Source: VFMC01 sp040380855
GTDB taxonomy: Bacteria; Actinomycetota; Acidimicrobiia; Acidimicrobiales; Ilumatobacteraceae
DNA length: 64,000 nucleotides
Direction: 5' to 3'
NCBI GenBank assembly: GCA_040380855.1
Contig: JBEIIG010000010.1
Location: forward strand, 1-64,000
The notes under the pieces were generated by a model. That model ran no database searches, was not told the DNA's origin, and saw only the letters and a program-made list of their open reading frames with translations. Numbering within the stretch: position 1 is the first letter of the stretch; each line of letters starts with the position of its first letter. Shown here one piece after another: positions 16,126-26,213 of the stretch. The position numbers and the translations under genes are program-made.

Positions 16126-17043
16126 ATGTACTCGGTCGCGCTCACTGCGTCGTCGTGCCTGCGGGCCGGCACCCGTGTCGATGTCGTGTGGGTGGTCGAC
16201 GGCCACGGGCTCGGCACCTTCGATGCAGCTGACGCCATCGCCCTCACACCAGGCGGCGGCCGCTTCGGCTCGGTGCTCGGCGGGGCACTCGCCGGCCATC
16301 TGGCCGATCTGAGTGCGCGCCAGGCCCAGACAGCTCGTCTCATCGACCTCGAGGTCACCGCGGTCGACGCGGCAGTGGCGTCGCTCGCCAACGCCGGGTC
16401 GGTGCGGGTGGCGGCCACTCCCGCCACCCTGCTGCCCGAGGCGCTGTGGCCGCTGCTGATGCGCCGCGAAGCCGTGTGCCTCGTGGCCCGCCTCGACGGC
16501 GACACACTCGGCGAGTTCCACCTGTTCACCGCGGCCGACATCGACCGCGCCGGGGCCGACATCGCCGAACGCTTCCGCCGGGGTGGCAGCAGCACCGTCG
16601 TCGAATCGGGTCCGCAGGGCGAGCGGCTCGTGGCCGTCTTCGCTCCGGTCGACCGGTTCGTCATCGCCGGGGCCGGGCCCAACGCCGAGGCATTGCAGGC
16701 CGCAGCTGCGCTGCAGGGCTGGCAGGTGCACCGGGCCGCCGACGTCGACACCGCCACCGGGCTGATGGTCGGCCTCGGGCCGGGCGACATGGTGGTGGTG
16801 ATGGGCCACGACGTCGAACTGTCCAGTCGCATGCTGGGCGCAGCGCTCGCCAGCGACGCCGGCTACATCGGCGCACTCGGCTCGCAGAAGATGCAACAGC
16901 AGCGTGCCGACTGGCTGGCCTACCGGGGCATCACCGATCTCGACCGGGTGAACGGCCCGGCCGGATTGGCCATCGGAGCCGCCACACCGGCCGAGATCGC
17001 TGTGTCGATCCTCGCCCAGGTCATCGCCGTCCGCAATCTCTGA
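16126..17043 (+). CDS. XdhC/CoxI-family maturation protein for a molybdenum hydroxylase
   Basis: A 305-aa protein. The N-terminal XdhC_CoxI domain shows the pattern TPGGGRFGSVLGGAL (about 42-56). The C-terminal Rossmann-like domain holds VIAGAGPNAEALQAAA and the typical DAGYIGALGSQKM. XdhC proteins insert sulfurated molybdenum cofactor into xanthine-dehydrogenase-family enzymes. With coxD and coxE following on the same strand and coxMSL opposite, its client is almost certainly the CO dehydrogenase. A second XdhC-type protein with an extra metal domain is encoded at 22287-23294. Confidence 0.85.
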   Translation: MYSVALTASSCLRAGTRVDVVWVVDGHGLGTFDAADAIALTPGGGRFGSVLGGALAGHLADLSARQAQTARLIDLEVTAVDAAVASLANAGSVRVAATPATLLPEALWPLLMRREAVCLVARLDGDTLGEFHLFTAADIDRAGADIAERFRRGGSSTVVESGPQGERLVAVFAPVDRFVIAGAGPNAEALQAAAALQGWQVHRAADVDTATGLMVGLGPGDMVVVMGHDVELSSRMLGAALASDAGYIGALGSQKMQQQRADWLAYRGITDLDRVNGPAGLAIGAATPAEIAVSILAQVIAVRNL

Positions 17044-17119
17044 CCTGGGCTTCGGCACAGCACACGTCGGGCACCTCCGGTAGCCTTCGCCTCTCCGACC
17101 AACCCAGGAGGTGCTGCAC

Positions 17120-17377
17120 GTGAACGACGACACCACCGATGCCCGCAACGTCCTGCGCTCGGTCTGGGATGCCGGCACCCCGGCACCCGACCTCGACGAA
17201 GACTGCAGCCCCACCAAGGTGTGCAAGAACATGCGCGGCATCAGCTTCGACGGCTTCGCCGAAGAGGGCACCGACATCCGCGAGGCATGGCGTCAACTGC
17301 TCGCCCGCGAAGGCAAGTTGAACCAGTCGGGCGGCTCGGTTCGCGATCTGGTGTTCGGCTCGTCCGAGCCACGCTGA
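17120..17377 (+). CDS. Small unknown protein between XdhC and coxD
   Basis: An 85-aa soluble, acidic protein with no recognised domain. Two cysteines lie close together (DCSPTKVC). The start is decided by the strong ribosome-binding sequence AGGAGG at 17106-17111, which ends 8 nt before the GTG at 17120; the in-frame GTG at 17111 overlaps that sequence. It precedes coxD by 23 bp, so it belongs to the CO dehydrogenase accessory unit and may be a small maturation factor. That role is inferred from position only. Confidence 0.7.
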   Translation: MNDDTTDARNVLRSVWDAGTPAPDLDEDCSPTKVCKNMRGISFDGFAEEGTDIREAWRQLLAREGKLNQSGGSVRDLVFGSSEPR

Positions 17378-17400
17378 GCCCATCGTGAACCGGTCGACCA

Positions 17401-18285
17401 GTGGCTGATCCCGTCGCTCCGCCCACCAGCGTCGCCGAACTCACCGAGGCGCTGCGCTCGCACGGCTATCTGGCCGATCGGGGCCTCGCCACCGCCACCT
17501 ACGTGGCGCTCACGCTCGGCCGGCCACTGCTGCTCGAGGGCGAGGTGGGCGTGGGCAAGACCGAGCTCGCCAAGACCTTGGCCACCATGTTCGGCCGCAC
17601 GCTGGTGCGCCTGCAGTGCTACGAGGGCATCGACACCAACCAGGCGCTGTACGAGTGGGACTACGCCCGCCAGATGCTGCAGATCCGGGCCCTGTCGGAA
17701 CACCAGCTCACCGACGACGACTCGGTCGACAAGTTGTTCAGCCCGAAGTTCCTGCTCGAGCGCCCGCTGCTGCAGGCAGTGCGGGCAGGCGACCGGTGCG
17801 TGCTGCTCATCGACGAGGTCGACCGGGCCGACGACGAGTTCGAGGCGTTCCTGCTCGAGTTGCTGTCCGACTTCCAGATCACCGTGCCCGAGGTGGGCAC
17901 CATCACGGCACCGTCGCGTCCGCTCGTCATCCTCACGTCGAACCGAACGCGTGAACTGCACGACGCGTTGAAGCGGCGCTGCCTCTACCACTGGATCGGG
18001 TTCCCACCCGCCGAGCGCGAGGTCGAGATCGTGCTCGCCCGGGCACCTGGCGTGTCGGAGGCCATCGCCCGCAAGGTGGTGCAGGCCGTCAACCGGCTGC
18101 GCGACATGGATCTGGCCAAGCCGCCTGGCGTGGCCGAGACCCTCGACTGGGTGGCGGCACTCGACGTGGTGGGCGCCGACACGCTCGACACCGTTGCCGC
18201 CGACGACACGCTGGGCGCCGTGGTGAAAGACCGCGACGACCTCGAGCTGGTCCGCGACCAGCTCGCCCAGATCGTCGATGGCTGA
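17401..18285 (+). CDS. coxD: MoxR-type AAA+ ATPase, CoxD
   Basis: A 294-aa AAA+ ATPase, about the length of Oligotropha CoxD. Walker A is GEVGVGKTEL (about 45-54) and Walker B is LLIDEVDRADDEFE. Sensor 1 is the ILTSN segment. CoxD works with CoxE in the late build-up of the [Mo-S-Cu] centre of CO dehydrogenase, inserting sulfur into the bound molybdenum cofactor. The following VWA gene (coxE) begins 5 bp later, as expected for a MoxR/VWA pair. Start GTG at 17401; no strong ribosome site is visible. Confidence 0.88.
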   Translation: MADPVAPPTSVAELTEALRSHGYLADRGLATATYVALTLGRPLLLEGEVGVGKTELAKTLATMFGRTLVRLQCYEGIDTNQALYEWDYARQMLQIRALSEHQLTDDDSVDKLFSPKFLLERPLLQAVRAGDRCVLLIDEVDRADDEFEAFLLELLSDFQITVPEVGTITAPSRPLVILTSNRTRELHDALKRRCLYHWIGFPPAEREVEIVLARAPGVSEAIARKVVQAVNRLRDMDLAKPPGVAETLDWVAALDVVGADTLDTVAADDTLGAVVKDRDDLELVRDQLAQIVDG

Positions 18286-18290
18286 CCTCG

Positions 18291-19436
18291 ATGGCAGACA
18301 GGGATCGCAGCGACCTCGACTTCGTCGAACTGCTGGTGCAGTTCGGCCACGCGCTCCGCGACGAGGGCCTCGCCATCGGCTCGGGTGATGTGCTGACGTT
18401 CTGTCAGGCGACAGCCGAACTGAACCCGGCCGACATGGTCGACGTGTACTGGGCGGGCCGCACCACGCTGGTCACCCGCCGCGACCACATCCCGCTCTAC
18501 AACCGGGTGTTCCGCCGCTTCTTCCTCGACGTGGAAGAGGCGCGCGGCGACGAGCGCAAGCAACTGCTCCAGGCGCCGGCCGAAGGGCAGTCGGTGCTGC
18601 AGGTACCCGAGGCCGAACCGGGTGTGCCCGGATCAGGCGACGAGGACGAGGTGCAACTCGGCCTGATGGCGTCGAACGCCGAGATCTGGCGCAACAAGTC
18701 GTTCGCCGCCTGCACACACGAGGAACTGGCGGCGCTGCGCCGCATCATGGCCCAGGTGCGGCTCACGCCGCCGCGTCGGCGCACCCGGCGCACCCAGAGC
18801 ACACGGCAGGGCCGGCACATCGACCCGCGTCGCACGGCCCGCGAGACCATGCGGCTGCACGGCGAGCCCGGCGACCTGTTCTGGCGGCGTCGCCGGTTGC
18901 GCATCCGCCCACTGGTGCTCATCCTCGACGTGTCTGGCTCGATGAGCGACTACTCGCGCAACCTGCTGCAGTTCGCCTATTCGGCCCTGCGCTCGGCGAG
19001 CCGGGTGGAGGTGTTCTGCTTCGGCACGCGCCTCACCCGCATCACGCCTGCACTCAATCGGCGGCGGCCCGACGAGGCGCTCGAACACGCTGCCCGCACC
19101 GTGTTCGACTGGGACGGCGGCACCCGGATCGGCGACTCACTGCACGAGTTCGTCACCAAGTGGGGTCGGCGCGGCACCAGTCGAGGAGCCATCGTGGTCA
19201 TCTGTTCCGACGGTCTCGATCGCGGCGACCCGGGCACGCTCGCCGACGCGATGGAGCGTTTGGCGCGGCTGAGCCATCGCATCGTGTGGATGAACCCGCA
19301 CCAGGGTGATGCCGAGGCCTTCCGCGCCAACACGCTGGCGCTGATGGTGGCCGAGCCGCACATCGACCTGGTGGTGTCGGGCCACAACCTGCGCAGCCTC
19401 GAACGCTTCGCCGGACAACTCGCCGACCTGTCGTGA
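18291..19436 (+). CDS. coxE: VWA-domain protein CoxE
   Basis: A 381-aa protein with a von Willebrand A domain in the C-terminal half. The metal-ion site DVSGSMSDYSRN (DxSxS) is near residue 212, with a later SDGLDRGDPG. The N-terminal half has an Arg-rich stretch (TPPRRRTRRTQSTRQGRHIDPRRTARE). CoxE is the partner of the CoxD ATPase in CO dehydrogenase maturation. Start ATG at 18291, 5 bp after coxD, implying coupled translation. Confidence 0.88.
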   Translation: MADRDRSDLDFVELLVQFGHALRDEGLAIGSGDVLTFCQATAELNPADMVDVYWAGRTTLVTRRDHIPLYNRVFRRFFLDVEEARGDERKQLLQAPAEGQSVLQVPEAEPGVPGSGDEDEVQLGLMASNAEIWRNKSFAACTHEELAALRRIMAQVRLTPPRRRTRRTQSTRQGRHIDPRRTARETMRLHGEPGDLFWRRRRLRIRPLVLILDVSGSMSDYSRNLLQFAYSALRSASRVEVFCFGTRLTRITPALNRRRPDEALEHAARTVFDWDGGTRIGDSLHEFVTKWGRRGTSRGAIVVICSDGLDRGDPGTLADAMERLARLSHRIVWMNPHQGDAEAFRANTLALMVAEPHIDLVVSGHNLRSLERFAGQLADLS

Positions 19437-19512
19437 CCACCGGTCACGGGGGAGCGCGACGGGTACGGGGCACGAGTCGTCACCCGTCGCCGATGCACGG
19501 GAGAATGGTCCG

Positions 19513-19794
19513 GTGAAGTGGAGCGTCTCGCTGTTGGCCGAGGGCGACCGTGTGGTCGAACTGGCCGAGATCGTCGAGTTGGCCGACGCCGTCGCGCCGC
19601 TCAACGGCATCGCCAGCGGAATGGGTACCGCCACCTACGGCGCGCAGATCCTGGTCGACGCGGTGTCGGCCGACGAGGCGGTCGACATCGCCGTGCCGTT
19701 GTTCGTGCGGGCTGCCGAACAGGCGGGGCTGCCGGCCTGGCCGGTCACCCGCGCCGATGTGATCGGCGAAGACGACGACCTCGCGGACGACTGA
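19513..19794 (+). CDS. Small unknown acidic protein
   Basis: A 93-aa protein with no recognised family. It looks like a compact alpha/beta domain (KWSVSLLAEG, then a repeated VELAEIVELADAV) with a very acidic tail (GEDDDLADD). The GTG at 19513 has only a weak -10-like GAGAAT 6 nt upstream. The stop overlaps the next gene (TGATG), so the two are translated together. It sits 76 bp after coxE and could be the last part of that unit or a separate pair. Confidence 0.65.
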   Translation: MKWSVSLLAEGDRVVELAEIVELADAVAPLNGIASGMGTATYGAQILVDAVSADEAVDIAVPLFVRAAEQAGLPAWPVTRADVIGEDDDLADD

Positions 19795-20228
19795 TGATCC
19801 GCCTCGGCTCGCTCGGCGGCTATCCGTTCGAAGGCCCACGAGTGCTGGCCGGCTGGAATGCTCCGCCGCGGCCAGGCGTGTTCGCCATCTTGATGCGCGC
19901 CCGGCCCGACGCGAAGCCGAACGAATTCGCCGTCATCTTCGTCGGCGCGTCGGAAGACCTGAGTCGTGAAGGGTTTCCGTTCAAGCACCGCCACGCGCCG
20001 TGCTGGGTGAAGCGCGCCGGCGACCGGTACGCGCTGCACATCTGCTACTACGAGGTGCCTGGCGGCCTGCCGTCGCACCGCCAGCAGATCGCCAAGGAAC
20101 TGATCGCCGTGTACCAGCCGGGGTGCAACCCCGACCAGTACGACCAGGCGTGGAAGGACGAGTGGATCGGCGAGTACGACGCGCCGACCACCGGCCCGCT
20201 CACGACGGGCCGCGATCCGAACGCCTGA
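19794..20228 (+). CDS. Divergent GIY-YIG-like protein
   Basis: A 144-aa protein. The order of features resembles a GIY-YIG nuclease fold: PGVFAIL in place of GIYxI, then VIFVGASEDLSRE in place of YxGxxxxLxxR, and near the end QQIAKELIAVYQPGCNPD, which matches the family's Glu helix and closing Asn. Tyrosines of both hallmark motifs are replaced by Phe, so catalysis may be altered or absent. The resemblance was judged by eye. It is translationally coupled to the preceding small ORF. Confidence 0.55.
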   Translation: MIRLGSLGGYPFEGPRVLAGWNAPPRPGVFAILMRARPDAKPNEFAVIFVGASEDLSREGFPFKHRHAPCWVKRAGDRYALHICYYEVPGGLPSHRQQIAKELIAVYQPGCNPDQYDQAWKDEWIGEYDAPTTGPLTTGRDPNA

Positions 20229-20249
20229 TCCCGACGGGCGGTCGGCGGG

Positions 20250-20618
20250 TCAGTCGGCGGGGCGGTAGCCGACGCCCTCGGCGAGGCGCGAGCGGCGGCG
20301 ACCCATGGCCGGGCGGGCCGGGGCCCGGTGCTCGTCGGCAGGAGCGGGCTCGTAGGTGGCCCCGGCGACGATGCCTTCACCCATGCCGTACAGCAGCGGC
20401 AGCGCACCGGCGACAACCCGGCCGGTGCGGTTGATGCGCTCGACACCCGGGCGGATGGGCTCGGCGTTGGCCTTGATCTGCCACACCAGCTCGTCGCACT
20501 CCTCGAGCTTGCCGGCCACACGCGTGAGCTGCGTGCCGACGATCCAGAGGTAGATGGCGAGACCCGCGATGAGCAACGCGATGTCGATGACCGTGAAGAC
20601 GATGAGCGTGGTGTTCAT
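20250..20618 (-). CDS. Small one-helix membrane protein, fifth of five behind coxG
   Basis: A 122-aa protein: N-terminal helix TLIVFTVIDIALLIAGLAIYLWIV (about 3-27), then a helical soluble part, then a basic Pro/Arg tail (RAPARPAMGRRRSRLAEG). It has the same plan as the four genes before it, with a longer tail. The start overlaps the preceding stop by 4 nt. No known family was recognised. Last gene of the predicted coxMSL operon. Confidence 0.75.
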   Translation of the reverse strand: MNTTLIVFTVIDIALLIAGLAIYLWIVGTQLTRVAGKLEECDELVWQIKANAEPIRPGVERINRTGRVVAGALPLLYGMGEGIVAGATYEPAPADEHRAPARPAMGRRRSRLAEGVGYRPAD

Positions 20619-20905
20619 GAGCGCACCTTGTCGAGAACGCGGCCGAGGAACAGGTGGTGCTCGAGGCCTTCGGCGAGGACGGCCTCGACACGTGCTGCCG
20701 TCTCGGCGATGAGGGCAGTGTCGGAGGTGTTGGCGGCGGCTTGTTGGAGCGTCGCCTTGACGAGATCGACGCGCTGTTCGATACGGCGCACGAGCACCAC
20801 CAGGATCGTCAGCAGCGCGGCGACGGCCAGCACGACGACGAACCCGGCGATGACGGCGCCCCACCACAGGTTCTCCTGTGTGGACGTGAGAGCGAGCAGT
20901 GACAT
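20615..20905 (-). CDS. Small one-helix membrane protein, fourth of five behind coxG
   Basis: A 96-aa protein with a helix at about residues 14-38 (WGAVIAGFVVVLAVAALLTILVVLV), a basic RR turn, and then a long amphipathic helix (EQRVDLVKATLQQAAANTSDTALIAETAARVEAVL) that could form a coiled coil. Expected topology: short outside N-terminus and cytoplasmic helix. It lies 1 bp after the third gene and overlaps the fifth by 4 nt. Confidence 0.75.
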   Translation of the reverse strand: MSLLALTSTQENLWWGAVIAGFVVVLAVAALLTILVVLVRRIEQRVDLVKATLQQAAANTSDTALIAETAARVEAVLAEGLEHHLFLGRVLDKVRS

Positions 20906-20906
20906 G

Positions 20907-21167
20907 TCAGCCTCCCAGCCGCTTGCGGCCGCGCTCGAGACCGGCGGTGATGCGTTCCGCCGAGTCGATGGTGGTGGTGAGTTCTTTCAACGATGCGGTG
21001 TTGGTGGCGGCGGCCGTGAGGCCGTCGTTGATACCGACGGCGTCGTCGCCGATCTTCTTGGCGAGCACGAGGATGGGCACGACGAGGGCCACCACGACCA
21101 GCACCACGACGATGCCGATCGTGTAGCCGATCGCGAAGCCCGAATCGGTGGCAGCGAACAGGTTCAT
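20907..21167 (-). CDS. Small one-helix membrane protein, third of five behind coxG
   Basis: An 86-aa protein with a helix at about residues 13-36 (GYTIGIVVVLVVVALVVPILVLAKK), then a Thr/Ala-rich amphipathic stretch (NDGLTAAATNTASLKELTTTIDSAERITAGLERG). The NTA.L..L...I pattern resembles the corresponding part of its neighbours, which suggests ancient duplication. Gap of 11 bp to the second gene. Confidence 0.75.
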   Translation of the reverse strand: MNLFAATDSGFAIGYTIGIVVVLVVVALVVPILVLAKKIGDDAVGINDGLTAAATNTASLKELTTTIDSAERITAGLERGRKRLGG

Positions 21168-21178
21168 CGTGGCCCCCT

Positions 21179-21406
21179 TCAGATCGAGTCGCAGAAGTCG
21201 CGGACGGGTTGCAGGCTGGCGTTCACCGAGGGCAGCGCCGTGGGCACGGTGCTGGTCTTGTCGGCGATCACCTGAGCACCGGCCACCACCTTGCCGAGCG
21301 TGGCGTGGACGGCGCGGAGGTGCAGGATCACCCGGAGCAGTCCGAGTGCGGCGGCCGCGATGATCAGCGTGGCGATCACCAGGGTCACCCAAGCAGCGTC
21401 AGTCAT
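21179..21406 (-). CDS. Small one-helix membrane protein, second of five behind coxG
   Basis: A 75-aa protein. The helix covers about residues 4-25 (AAWVTLVIATLIIAAAALGLLRV), followed by a basic/His turn and a helix carrying VVAGAQVIADKTSTVPTALPSVN. A good ribosome site (GGAG) precedes the ATG at 21406. No known family. Confidence 0.72.
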   Translation of the reverse strand: MTDAAWVTLVIATLIIAAAALGLLRVILHLRAVHATLGKVVAGAQVIADKTSTVPTALPSVNASLQPVRDFCDSI

Positions 21407-21419
21407 CAGGATCTCCTTT

Positions 21420-21674
21420 TCAGCCCAGCAACTTGCTGACAGGGCCGGCATAGCGGACGGCGCCGTTGGCGACGTCGGCGATGGTCTGGTCGGTCGTTGC
21501 CAACAGGTCGGGCGTGTCGTCGAGCTCGCCGATGATGGCAACGCCACCGGCGAGGATGTGGTCGCTCGCGCCGCGGATGCGTTCGAGCGCGGCCAACACC
21601 CGGTTGAGCAGTGCCACCAACACCGGCACCACCACGATCAGCAGAATCAGGTTCCCCAGTCCCCAGAGCGTCAC
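21420..21674 (-). CDS. Small one-helix membrane protein, first of five behind coxG
   Basis: An 84-aa protein with a very hydrophobic N-terminus (LGNLILLIVVVPVLVALLNRVL, about 6-27), then ERIRGASDHILAGGVAIIGELDDTPDLLATT. The GTG at 21674 is chosen because an ATG two bases upstream is out of frame and runs at once into TGA, and because GGGAG lies at the right distance. It starts 44 bp after coxG. Confidence 0.72.
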   Translation of the reverse strand: MTLWGLGNLILLIVVVPVLVALLNRVLAALERIRGASDHILAGGVAIIGELDDTPDLLATTDQTIADVANGAVRYAGPVSKLLG

Positions 21675-21718
21675 ATCGTCTCCCTTCGATTTCGTCGTTG
21701 TCGTTCAGGTGCAACCGG

Positions 21719-22303
21719 TCAGCTGGTGCTGGGCCGGTAGGGCAGGAAGAAGCGGCGGAACACACGCGCCAACGCCATGCGCACGGCGCGCAGACCGATC
21801 GCCAGACCGCTCGCCGGCTTCACCGTGGCCACCGAATCGGCCGACCGGCCCTGCTTGATGGCCTCGAGGCGGTTCTGCATGTTGGTGGCGAAATCGGCCA
21901 TCAGCACCGAGGTGACGTCGGCCACCAGGCCACGGCCGTACTGGGCGGCAGCGCCCGACAGCTGCAGGTCTTGGGTGACATCGACCTTGGTGCCCCGCGC
22001 CGTCGGGTTCAGTTTGGCGGTGAGCATCAACGCCGCCTGGCCGCGGCCCTTCTGGTCGGCGCCGGCGGCATCGACCACGATGCGCTTGCCCGACTGGTCG
22101 CGCTCGACGATCGTCGCTTTCCCGCTGAACTCGAGCTTCACCGGCCCGAGTCGGATGAGCACGTTGCCCAGGTAGGTGTCGTCGCCGGTCTGATCGGTGA
22201 GCTCCGCGCCGGGCAGGCACTTGGCCACCGACGGGATGTCGCCGAAGAACGTCCAGACGTCGTCGACCGGCTGATCGACTTCGAAGTCAGTCGTGATGAG
22301 CAT
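21719..22303 (-). CDS. coxG: CoxG: SRPBCC-fold membrane-recruiting protein of CO dehydrogenase
   Basis: A 194-aa protein. Residues 1-150 are the CoxG/START-like fold (DDVWTFFGDIPSVAKCLPGAELTDQTGDDTYLG is the family signature). The C-terminal 26 residues (GLAIGLRAVRMALARVFRRFFLPYRP) form a basic amphipathic helix suited to membrane contact. In Oligotropha CoxG brings CO dehydrogenase to the membrane, and in mycobacteria it has been linked to quinone supply. An excellent ribosome site (GGGAGGA) precedes the ATG. The start overlaps the XdhC-YHS gene by 17 bp. Confidence 0.88.
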   Translation of the reverse strand: MLITTDFEVDQPVDDVWTFFGDIPSVAKCLPGAELTDQTGDDTYLGNVLIRLGPVKLEFSGKATIVERDQSGKRIVVDAAGADQKGRGQAALMLTAKLNPTARGTKVDVTQDLQLSGAAAQYGRGLVADVTSVLMADFATNMQNRLEAIKQGRSADSVATVKPASGLAIGLRAVRMALARVFRRFFLPYRPSTS

Positions 22304-23290
22304 TGGTCCTCCCGATGGGGATGGTCGTACCGAGATCGATGGCTGCCGCGGTAACCGGTTCGCCGAGGAAGGCGACCGGATCGTTGGCGAAGGCGTAGCG
22401 GCAACCGGGGCAGCAGAAGTAGTAGGTGGTGCCGTCGTGCTCGAACGGGCGGCCACTGGCATCGGCGCGCACCGTCATACCGCACACGGGGTCGATCGCT
22501 TCGGGCGGTGCCGTGAACGTCGCCTCGCCCGGTTCGGGCACCAGCGCGCCGGCGGCGCGGAGTTGCACCAGTTCGGCAAGCACCGACACGGCCACCTCGC
22601 GATGGCTGGTGTGGCCGAGGTCGAGGCCCACCGGCACCCGCACCCGGTCGACGAGGTCGTCGGCCACGCCCCGGTCGCGCAGGTAGGTGCGCAGCGCGTC
22701 GCCGCGCTTGCGCGACGCGACGACACCGAGGAACACGGGCCGAGCCGACACTGCCGCCTCGACGACTTCCTCGTCGCCGTGGCCCTGGGTGGCCACGACC
22801 ACCATCGTGCGCCGACCGACGGTGGACGCATCGAAGTCGGGGCCGTCGACCCGCTCGACGTTCCAGTCGAGCGCTCCGGCCAACACCTCGAGCGTGTGCG
22901 CCATCGGCGAGCGACCCACCACCACGAGATGCGGTGTGGCCTGCACCGGCTCGAGGTAGATCTGCAGCGCGCCTTCGCTCTGGCACGAGATGGCGATGGC
23001 CGTCATGCCGTCGGGCACGTGGCCGAGTTGATCGCTCTGGCCGAGCACCAGCATCCGCGGGGTGCGGTCGACCAACGCTCGCTGGGCTTCACGAACCAGC
23101 ACCGGTTCGGCACAGGCACCGCCGATGAATCCGTGGAGTTCGCCGCCCGCCGTCACGATGGCGCGCGAGCCGTGCTGGCCCGACGAGGGGCCCTGGCGCC
23201 ACACCACGGTGGCCATCACGAACTCTTCGCCGAGGCGCGCGAGTTCGACCGCCCGCTCGACGATGCTCCACCGGTCGGCGCCCTGGTCGC

Positions 23291-23294
<4 letters not shown>
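22287..23294 (-). CDS. XdhC-family maturation protein fused to a C-terminal YHS metal-binding domain
   Basis: A 335-aa protein. Residues about 1-260 are XdhC-like: RQGPSSGQHGSRAIVTAGGELHGFIGGACAEPVL, then a Rossmann-like segment (LVVVGRSPMAHTLEVLAG) and VVASRKRGDALRTYL. Residues about 275-320 form a YHS/TRASH-type metal domain: DPVCGM, then YYFCCPGCRYAF, with four cysteines. The XdhC part handles sulfurated molybdenum cofactor; the YHS part is of a kind found in copper and heavy-metal proteins. Start GTG overlaps the coxL stop (GTGA). Confidence 0.82.
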
Positions 23295-25675
<2,381 letters not shown>

Positions 25676-25685
25676 GTCGTTCCCC

Positions 25686-26213
25686 TCAGTTCCCGGCCTG
25701 GCCGCGCATCTTGGCGGCGGCCCACAGCACGGACTTCACGATGTTCTGATACCCCGTGCAGCGGCACAGGTTGCCCGACAGCGCCCACCGCACCTCGTCC
25801 TCGGTGGGGTCGAGGTTCTCGGCCAGCAGCGCCTTGGCCGCCATCATCATCCCCGGCGTGCAGTAGCCGCACTGCAGGCCGTGCTCGTCTTTGAACCCCT
25901 CCTGGATGGGGTGCAGTTCGCTGGCCGTGGCCAGGCCCTCGACCGTTTCCACCGAGTGGCCATCGGCCTGCACCGCGAGCATCGTGCAGCTCTTGATCGG
26001 GCGGCCGTCGAACAGCACGGTGCACGCACCGCAACTGGTGGTGTCGCAGCCGATGTGGGTGCCGGTGAGGTGCAGCCCCTGGCGCAGCAGGTGGGCCAGC
26101 AACAGGCGGGGTTCGATGTCGGCGGTGCGCTTCTCGCCGTTGACGGTGATGGTGACCCGGCGCACCGGGACATCGACCGGGGTGGCGGTGACTTCCGAGA
26201 ACAGACTGCTCAT
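25686..26213 (-). CDS. coxS: CO dehydrogenase small subunit, two [2Fe-2S] clusters, CoxS
   Basis: A 175-aa iron-sulfur subunit. The plant-ferredoxin-type cluster is held by Cys56, Cys61, Cys64 and Cys76 (IGCDTTSCGACTV..C). The helical-domain cluster is held by Cys115, Cys118, Cys150 and Cys152 (CGYC..CRC). It passes electrons from CoxL to the FAD of CoxM. Its start overlaps the coxM stop by one base (TGATG). Confidence 0.95.
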   Translation of the reverse strand: MSSLFSEVTATPVDVPVRRVTITVNGEKRTADIEPRLLLAHLLRQGLHLTGTHIGCDTTSCGACTVLFDGRPIKSCTMLAVQADGHSVETVEGLATASELHPIQEGFKDEHGLQCGYCTPGMMMAAKALLAENLDPTEDEVRWALSGNLCRCTGYQNIVKSVLWAAAKMRGQAGN

